Below are positions 7,056 through 11,658 of a DNA stretch of 11,658 nt, in pieces. The stretch comes from SM1-46 sp002451215 (GTDB lineage Bacteria; Pseudomonadota; Gammaproteobacteria; Acidiferrobacterales; Sulfurifustaceae). How positions within the stretch are numbered: the stretch's first letter is position 1; each line of letters starts with the position of its first letter. The stretch covers positions 1 to 11,658 of the forward strand of contig DKBM01000018.1 of the NCBI GenBank assembly GCA_002451215.1. The letters are read 5' to 3'. Position numbers and translations under genes: made by a program. The notes beneath the pieces were generated by a model. That model ran no database searches. It saw only the letters and a list, made by a program, of their open reading frames with translations, and was not told the DNA's origin.

Positions 7056-8132
7056 TTACTTCACGTAGAAGAGAAAATTTGAATGCGACGCCTCGGCGAC
7101 CTTGAACCACTGGTTACTCGCGTCCATGAACTTCTTCCACTCAATGTAGATGCGCCGGAACGCCGGGTTTCTACGTGACTCGCCTTCATACATGGCGAAC
7201 GCGGCCTTGCGCGCCGCCAGCATCACATCCTTCGGGAACGCGTGCAGTTTTACGCCCTGCCTGAGCAAGCGCTGAAGCGCCGGCGGGTTCTTCGCGTCGT
7301 ACTCGGCGAGCATATGCACGTTGGCTTCCGCAGCCGCTACTTCAAACGCGGCCTGATAAGGTGGCGGCAGCGATTGCCACTTCTTGAGGTTCACGAAGAA
7401 AGTGAGCTGCGGCCCACCCTCCCACCAGCCCGGGTAGTAGTAGTGTTTGGCGATCTTGTGAAAGCCGAGCTTCTCGTCATCATACGGTCCGACCCACTCG
7501 GTGGCATCGAGCGCGCCGCGTTCGAGCGCAGGATAGATATCTCCGCCGGCGATAGTCTGTGGTACGACGCCGAGTTCCGCGAGAATCCGGCCGCCAAGAC
7601 CGGGGATGCGCATCTTGAGGCCCTTGAGATCGGCGAGCGACTTGATTTCCTTGCGGAACCAGCCGCCCATTTGTGCCCCTGTATTGCCTCCCGCGAAATG
7701 CAGCACGCCGTACGACGCAAAGAACTCACGCATCAACTTCAGCCCGCCGCCGGCATACATCCAGGCGTTTTGCTGGCGCGCGTTCAGGCCGAAGGGCAGC
7801 GCGGTGTCGAACGCAAACGCGAGGTTCTTGCCGACGTAGTAATAGCCGGCGCTCTGCCCGCATTCGACCGTCCCTTGGCTCACGGCATCAAAAACGCCGA
7901 GCCCCGGTACCAGCTCGCCGCCGGCGAATGTCCGAATCTGGAACTTGCCAGAGGTGAGTGCGGCGACCCTAGCCGCGAGCCGCTCGCTGGCACCATAGAT
8001 GGTGTCAAGGCTCTTGGGGAAACTGGAGGCGAGTCGCCAGCGAACTTCGGAGAGATCGGCGGCGCGCGCCGTGGCGCTCGCGCCAAGCAGCAGACCAGCG
8101 CCGGTCCCGGTAAGGAGATCACGGCGCTTCAT
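7056..8132 (-). CDS. dctP: TRAP transporter substrate-binding protein, TakP-like (DctP family)
   Basis: This 358-residue periplasmic protein captures the solute and hands it to DctQM. The N-terminus MKRRDLLTG with a hydrophobic stretch and ATARA cleavage site (near residue 24) looks like a twin-arginine signal. The mature protein closely resembles TakP of Rhodobacter sphaeroides, a 2-oxo acid binding protein that uses a cation at its site. Matches include WRLASSFPKSLDTI (32-45), GGNTGAQMGGWFRKEI (148-163), GLKMRIPG (171-178), IAGGDIYPALERG (194-206), DATEWVGPYDDEKLGF (209-224) and YYYPGWWEGGP (231-241). R175 is the conserved carboxylate-binding arginine; Q154, E212, W213 and E238 correspond to positions around ligand and cation. 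Pyruvate, other 2-oxo acids or lactate are plausible ligands. It faces the dctQM genes tail to tail and so has its own promoter, which carries a palindrome. GGA about 10 nt before the ATG may be its ribosome site. Confidence 0.95.
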   Translation of the reverse strand: MKRRDLLTGTGAGLLLGASATARAADLSEVRWRLASSFPKSLDTIYGASERLAARVAALTSGKFQIRTFAGGELVPGLGVFDAVSQGTVECGQSAGYYYVGKNLAFAFDTALPFGLNARQQNAWMYAGGGLKLMREFFASYGVLHFAGGNTGAQMGGWFRKEIKSLADLKGLKMRIPGLGGRILAELGVVPQTIAGGDIYPALERGALDATEWVGPYDDEKLGFHKIAKHYYYPGWWEGGPQLTFFVNLKKWQSLPPPYQAAFEVAAAEANVHMLAEYDAKNPPALQRLLRQGVKLHAFPKDVMLAARKAAFAMYEGESRRNPAFRRIYIEWKKFMDASNQWFKVAEASHSNFLFYVK

Positions 8133-8160
8133 GAATTAGGTTCCGGCGCGTCACGCCCGC

Positions 8161-8189
8161 ATTGTGCACCGCGGTGCACCATGCGCCAA
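8161..8189 (-). promoter_or_regulatory. Predicted sigma70-type promoter of dctP
   Basis: On the minus strand TTGGCG (8189-8184) and CACAAT (8166-8161) are separated by exactly 17 bp. Transcription would start near 8154, giving a leader of about 22 nt before the ATG at 8132. The -35 box matches the consensus at four of six positions and the -10 box at four of six. A 16-bp palindrome sits in the spacer and runs into the -10 box. Confidence 0.5.
8164..8179. promoter_or_regulatory. Perfect 16-bp palindrome, candidate operator
   Basis: GTGCACCGCGGTGCAC is identical to its own reverse complement, and with one mismatch the symmetry extends to 22 bp (8161-8182). It lies 32 bp upstream of the dctP start, inside the -35/-10 spacer and overlapping the -10 box. 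A dimeric regulator bound here would block RNA polymerase. Its lack of a loop and of a following T-run argues against a terminator for the cyclase gene, whose stop is 37 bp away. Confidence 0.55.
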
Positions 8190-8215
8190 TCGGTGCGTGC
8201 GAGAGATGAACCGGG

Positions 8216-9028
8216 TCAGGCGCTGGCGCGGCTGCGGCGGGCAGTGCGCACCGCAGCCGGCTTGCTTACCACTACGCGGTTGCGACCGCCGCGCTTGGCT
8301 TCGTAGAGAGCCTTGTCGACGCGTGCGAGCAGCTGGGTAAGGTCTTCACCCTTGCGAAATTGCGTGAGCCCAAGGCTGATCGTAACCTCGATCTGCTGTT
8401 CCTTGTGACGGAACTTGCGCTCGCTCACCGTCTTGCACATGCGTCCGGCAATCTGGCGCGCGGCCGCCAACGTGGTATGTGGCAGAACGATCAGAAATTC
8501 CTCGCCGCCGTAGCGCCCGACCTTGTCCGGCATACGCACTGCCTCGTTGAGCACACCGGCCAGACTCGCGAGCACCGTGTCGCCGGCATCATGCCCGCGC
8601 TCGTCGTTGATCCGCTTGAAGTGATCGATATCCACCATGGCGATGCTGAGCGGCGTGCCGTAGCGCTCGGCCTGCGCCATGCTCTCCAGCAGCGCCATCG
8701 TGATGCCGCGCCGGTTCATGATGCGGGTGAGCGGATCGGTGATCGCAAGCTGGGTCATGTCGTGCGCTTCGCGCTCGGCGGCGAGACGCATTTCGTACTC
8801 CTTGCGCAGCGGCGCAAGCACCAGCACGTAGATGAACGGCGCGGTTAACACCACGAGCAACACGGCGTCGATTACCATTATCAGCGCGGGGATTTCGCCA
8901 CGCCCGAAGCTGGCGACCACCGACATAATGATGATTTCGGCGGCGAATATGATGGCAACGATCGCGGCCATGGCCTTGGCCGCTGACCCGGTCTCGGTGT
9001 GATTCGACAACGTCTCGTCCTCGAACAT
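8216..9028 (-). CDS. Membrane-bound GGDEF diguanylate cyclase
   Basis: A 270-residue enzyme predicted to make cyclic di-GMP from two GTP. Two membrane spans (about 18-40 and 47-73) enclose only a short loop, so there is no sizeable periplasmic sensor. A short coiled-coil (75-93, RKEYEMRLAAEREAHD) leads to the GGDEF domain, which starts at LAITDPLTRIMNRRG (94-108). D133 in MVDIDHFKRIND binds metal, GGEEF (174-178) is an intact active site, and RMPD (165-168) is a complete RxxD inhibitory site five residues before it, so product inhibition is expected. The tail after about 255 is basic. I chose ATG 9028 because GGAGG lies 10 nt upstream (9043-9039); an in-frame TTG at 9073 lacks such a site. 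The gene follows uvrD by 89 bp on the same strand and may be co-transcribed or have its own promoter. Confidence 0.95.
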   Translation of the reverse strand: MFEDETLSNHTETGSAAKAMAAIVAIIFAAEIIIMSVVASFGRGEIPALIMVIDAVLLVVLTAPFIYVLVLAPLRKEYEMRLAAEREAHDMTQLAITDPLTRIMNRRGITMALLESMAQAERYGTPLSIAMVDIDHFKRINDERGHDAGDTVLASLAGVLNEAVRMPDKVGRYGGEEFLIVLPHTTLAAARQIAGRMCKTVSERKFRHKEQQIEVTISLGLTQFRKGEDLTQLLARVDKALYEAKRGGRNRVVVSKPAAVRTARRSRASA

Positions 9029-9038
9029 TCGGTGCGCC

Positions 9039-9043
9039 CCTCC
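9039..9043 (-). promoter_or_regulatory. Strong ribosome binding site that fixes the cyclase start
   Basis: GGAGG ends 10 nt before the ATG at 9028 on the minus strand. It is one of only two strong Shine-Dalgarno sequences in the window and favours this start over in-frame ATG 9052 and TTG 9073. Confidence 0.7.
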
Positions 9044-9085
9044 AGCCGGCATCCTGCCCGGCGCGCCGCTCAAGTCCCTGCTTCA

Positions 9086-9112
9086 ACTATAGTCCAGCGG
9101 CCCGGCGTGCAA
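9086..9112 (-). promoter_or_regulatory. Possible promoter of the diguanylate cyclase gene
   Basis: On the minus strand TTGCAC (9112-9107) is followed after 15 bp by TATAGT (9091-9086). The hexamers are good (four and five of six) but the spacer is two bases short of ideal. The -10 box is the most AT-rich spot in the uvrD-cyclase gap. Confidence 0.3.
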
Positions 9113-9117
9113 GCGCG

Positions 9118-11274
9118 CTAGAGGGACTTGAGATTGGCGTAGGCGAGCACCAGCCACTTGGTGCCCGCCTGCTCAAAGTTGACCTGGACCCGGGCATGTT
9201 GACCCTGCCCCTCGACGTTCAGAATCACCCCCTCGCCGTAGGTGGCATGCTGCACGCGCCCCCCGAGACGCATGGCGCCGCGGGCGTCGCTGCCCGCCGC
9301 GGGCGCCGGGCGGTTCCATGGGCTCGCCACTGTCGGCCCGGCGCGAACCTCCTCGACCAGTTCCGGCGGGACCTCGCCAAGGAAGCGCGATGGGCTGGTG
9401 TACTGCTCGCTGCCGTGCAGGCGCCGAACCTCGGCCATGGTGAGCACCAGACGTTCGCGTGCGCGCGTCATGCCGACATAGCAGAGCCGGCGCTCCTCCT
9501 CCAGTCGCCCTGGCTCGGCAATCGAGCGCTGGTGCGGAAACAGGCCCTCTTCCATGCCGGTCAGGAACACGAGCGGAAACTCGAGACCTTTGGCACTGTG
9601 CAGGCTCATGAGCTGTACCGAATCCTCCCAGGATTGTGCCTCGCCCTCGCCAGCCTCGAGCGCGGCGTGTGCAAGAAAAGAGCTGAGCGGGTCGAGGCCA
9701 TCGGACTCGTCGTGCTCGAAGCCGCGCGCGGCGTTGACCAGTTCCTCAAGGTTTTCCAGGCGCGCCTCGGCGCGCTCGCCCTTCTCCTTGCGGTAGTGCT
9801 CCAAAAGGCCACTGGTCGTGATCACGTGCTCGGTCTGTTCGCCAAGCGTGAGAGCGGCTGTGTCCTGCGCGAGGCGCTCGATCAGCGCCAGAAACGCGCG
9901 CAATGCGCCTTGCGCCCGCGCCGGGAGCGTGGCGCCGGCAAGCTGGGCGAGCGCTGCTTCCCAGAGCGAACAGGCATCGCGCCTGGCAACGTCGCGCACT
10001 GCCTCCATGGTGCGCTCGCCGATGCCGCGGGTCGGCAAGTTCACCACGCGGTCGAAAGATGGGTCGTCGTGACGGCTTGCGACCAGGCGCAGGTAGGCGA
10101 GCGCGTCTTTGATTTCCTGGCGTTCGAAAAAGCGCATTCCGCCGTATACGCGATAGGGAACGGCTGCCTGAATGAGTTGCTCCTCGATCACGCGCGACTG
10201 CGCATTGCTGCGATAGAGCACCGCACACTCGGCGCGCGCATGCCCCTGCGCCACCCAGTCCTGGATGCGGCCGACCACGAAGCGCGCCTCCTCGATGTCG
10301 TTGTAGGCGGTGTAGAGCTGGACCGGATCGCCTTGCACGCCCTCGGTCCACAGGCGCTTGCCGAGCCGGCCCTCGTTGTGGGCGATAACGGCGTTGGCGG
10401 CACTCAGGATGGTACTGGTGGATCGGTAGTTTTGTTCGAGACGCACGACGAGGGTGCCGGGATGATCGCGCTCAAACTGCAGGATGTTTTCGACCCGCGC
10501 GCCGCGCCAGCCATAGATTGACTGGTCGTCATCGCCCACCACAAACAGGTTGTTGTTTGCACCTGCGAACAGCTTAAGCCACTCATACTGGATGCGATTG
10601 GTGTCCTGGAACTCGTCCACCAGCACGTGGTGAAAGCGCGCCTGGTAGTGGCGGCGCAACGCCTCGTTGTCGCGCAATAGCTCATAGGCGCGCAGTAGCA
10701 GTTCCGCGAAATCCACCAGCCCGGAGCGCCGGCAGGTTTCCTCGTAGGCCTCGTAAACGCGCCGCAATTCGCGCTGGGTCGGGTCGCTGGACGGGCCGAG
10801 CTGCCCCGGGCGACGGCCCTCCTCCTTGTGCGCATTAATGAACCACTGCGCCTGCTTCGGCGGCCAGTACGCTTCATCGAGATTCAGGTTCTTCAGGACG
10901 CGGCGAATCAGTCGATGCTGATCATCGCTGTCGAGGATCTGGAAAGTCTGGGGCAGCCCGACATCACGGTGATGGGCGCGCAACAGCCGATGCGAAAGCC
11001 CGTGAAAGGTGCCGATCCACATGCCGCCCACCGGTGCGCCGAGCATGGCCTCGATGCGCCCGCGCATCTCCGCCGCAGCCTTGTTGGTGAAGGTAACCGC
11101 GAGCAGCGCCTGCGGCGAAAGGTTCTCCACCGACACCAGCCACGCCACGCGGTGCGTCAATACGCGGGTCTTGCCGCTCCCGGCACCGGCCAGCACCAGC
11201 ACCGGGCCGGGCGGCGCTGCCACCGCCTCGCGCTGTGCGTCGTTCAGGGATTCGAGAATCGGCGAGACATCCAC
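9118..11274 (-). CDS. uvrD: DNA helicase II (UvrD), superfamily 1A
   Basis: A 3'-5' helicase that unwinds nicked DNA in nucleotide excision repair and mismatch repair and removes RecA filaments. The product, 718 residues against 720 in E. coli, is close to E. coli UvrD throughout. Visible motifs: Walker A AGAGSGKT (29-36), motif Ia VTFTNKAAAEM, TFHGL, Walker B DEFQDTN (220-226), motif III GDDDQSIYGWRGA (247-259), motif IV QNYRST (281-286), SLHSAKGLEFPLVF (motif V) and YVGMTRARERL (motif VI). The last 50 residues (LGGRVQHATYGEGVILNVEG to the end) form the Tudor-like domain that contacts RNA polymerase in UvrD/PcrA. I chose GTG 11274 because MDVSPILESLND aligns with the E. coli start; GTG 11292 would add six residues. 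Neither start has a Shine-Dalgarno. It diverges from the PilZ gene and is followed by the cyclase gene. Confidence 0.97.
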   Translation of the reverse strand: MDVSPILESLNDAQREAVAAPPGPVLVLAGAGSGKTRVLTHRVAWLVSVENLSPQALLAVTFTNKAAAEMRGRIEAMLGAPVGGMWIGTFHGLSHRLLRAHHRDVGLPQTFQILDSDDQHRLIRRVLKNLNLDEAYWPPKQAQWFINAHKEEGRRPGQLGPSSDPTQRELRRVYEAYEETCRRSGLVDFAELLLRAYELLRDNEALRRHYQARFHHVLVDEFQDTNRIQYEWLKLFAGANNNLFVVGDDDQSIYGWRGARVENILQFERDHPGTLVVRLEQNYRSTSTILSAANAVIAHNEGRLGKRLWTEGVQGDPVQLYTAYNDIEEARFVVGRIQDWVAQGHARAECAVLYRSNAQSRVIEEQLIQAAVPYRVYGGMRFFERQEIKDALAYLRLVASRHDDPSFDRVVNLPTRGIGERTMEAVRDVARRDACSLWEAALAQLAGATLPARAQGALRAFLALIERLAQDTAALTLGEQTEHVITTSGLLEHYRKEKGERAEARLENLEELVNAARGFEHDESDGLDPLSSFLAHAALEAGEGEAQSWEDSVQLMSLHSAKGLEFPLVFLTGMEEGLFPHQRSIAEPGRLEEERRLCYVGMTRARERLVLTMAEVRRLHGSEQYTSPSRFLGEVPPELVEEVRAGPTVASPWNRPAPAAGSDARGAMRLGGRVQHATYGEGVILNVEGQGQHARVQVNFEQAGTKWLVLAYANLKSL

Positions 11275-11349
11275 GCGGGCATGATAACGCACGCCAAGCG
11301 GGGATCGTCAGGCGCCCTGCTGCGCGTTATGATTGGCACCATTGCATCC
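11275..11349. promoter_or_regulatory. Divergent promoter region between uvrD and the PilZ gene
   Basis: Two -10-like boxes face away from each other. TATCAT on the minus strand (11286-11281) lies 6 nt before the uvrD GTG at 11274, with CTGACG 19 bp further upstream as a poor -35. TATGAT on the plus strand (11328-11333) would start transcription near 11340, ahead of the PilZ ribosome site; its -35 is not clear. No LexA-type box (CTGT-N8-ACAG) is visible in this gap. Confidence 0.35.
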
Positions 11350-11359
11350 GGAGGTGGCT

Positions 11360-11658
11360 GTGCCCGCGAAGTCCGAACAACATGAACGCCGTGACACGCC
11401 ACGCTCGCGTCTCACGGTGGAAGCGATGGTGCGCGGCGCCGATGACCGGTTCCACACCTGCCGGACGCGCGACATCAGTCTGGACGGGGTTTTCATCGAG
11501 GCGCACGGGGAGACCCTGCCGAAGCAGGACAAGTTCGAGCTCGCCATGAAGCTGCCCGAGGCGGGCGGCCACAAGGTCTACCGGTTTCTCGCCCATGTTG
11601 CGCGGGTCACACGTGACGGCGCTGCCGTCACCTTCGACGTGGTCGACACTGACGCCTA
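11360..11658 (+). CDS. PilZ domain protein (partial at window edge)
   Basis: Ninety-nine residues of a small PilZ protein are visible. PilZ domains bind cyclic di-GMP through an N-terminal RxxxR and a (D/N)xSxxG motif. Here RRDTPRSRL supplies RxxxR (about residues 10-17) and DISLDGVFIE supplies DxSxxG (about 41-50), so binding ability looks intact. Later residues (FELAMKLPEAGGHKVYRFLA and HVARVTRDGAAVTFDVVD) fit the beta barrel. Start is GTG 11360 with GGAGG at 11350-11354, five nt away; GTG 11354 overlaps that site and is less likely. The window ends in TA after an alanine codon, so the gene may stop on the very next base, as many single-domain PilZ proteins are about 100 residues long. It diverges from uvrD and is the likely receptor partner for a cyclase such as the one 2.3 kb away. 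Confidence 0.85.
   Translation, partial: MPAKSEQHERRDTPRSRLTVEAMVRGADDRFHTCRTRDISLDGVFIEAHGETLPKQDKFELAMKLPEAGGHKVYRFLAHVARVTRDGAAVTFDVVDTDA

Noticed and set aside
8164..8179. Palindrome as a terminator of the diguanylate cyclase gene
   Set aside because: It has no loop and no T-run on the minus strand after it, and it sits exactly in a promoter spacer for dctP.
7242..8306. Open frame of 354 codons on the plus strand across dctP and its promoter
   Set aside because: Antisense to the clear TakP-like gene; Arg-rich product with no family likeness.
9029..9073. Longer diguanylate cyclase starting at TTG 9073
   Set aside because: ATG 9028 has GGAGG at good spacing; the extra residues are not membrane or domain sequence.
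9196..10521. Open frame of 441 codons on the plus strand opposite uvrD
   Set aside because: It lies wholly antisense to a highly conserved helicase; long antisense frames are expected in GC-rich genes, and its product shows no recognisable domain.
11610..11621. Near-palindrome GTCACACGTGAC within the PilZ gene
   Set aside because: Short, imperfect and inside coding sequence; expected by chance in GC-rich DNA.

Overview
The window is a GC-rich stretch of a proteobacterial chromosome, most likely Gammaproteobacteria or Betaproteobacteria. The evidence is a UvrD that can be aligned by eye to the E. coli protein over its whole length, an E. coli-like PolA, and the pairing of a DUF2782 protein with a BPSS1780-type membrane protein. 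Two unresolved bases inside polA suggest a draft or metagenome assembly. Nearly all of the DNA is coding and I see no mobile element, RNA gene, CRISPR array or sign of recent transfer.

Left part (1-3817): the 5' portion of polA runs leftward off the window edge. Divergent from it, with 56 bp between the starts, is an apparent operon of a LOG-family phosphoribohydrolase, a secreted proline-rich DUF2782 protein and a six-span BPSS1780-family membrane protein.

Middle part (3818-8132): after about 235 bp without a convincing gene comes a class I-like (AcuC-type) histone deacetylase family enzyme with all catalytic residues. It is closely followed by the small (DctQ) and large (DctM) permeases of a TRAP transporter, whose genes overlap by 4 nt. 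The matching TakP-like substrate-binding protein lies just beyond, on the opposite strand and convergent. Its promoter carries a perfect 16-bp palindrome across the spacer and -10 box, a strong operator candidate. The set suggests sodium-driven uptake of a small 2-oxo acid or related carboxylate, linked to a deacetylase.

Right part (8216-11658): a membrane-bound diguanylate cyclase with an intact GGEEF site and RxxD inhibitory site lies downstream of uvrD, on the same strand. Divergent from uvrD is a PilZ-domain protein cut by the window edge, so a c-di-GMP maker and a likely c-di-GMP receptor flank uvrD.

Most of this is housekeeping. The observations most worth a second look are the sequence missing at the polA NN gap, the palindrome in the dctP promoter, and the deacetylase-TRAP linkage. 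I do not see a clearly new biological system.
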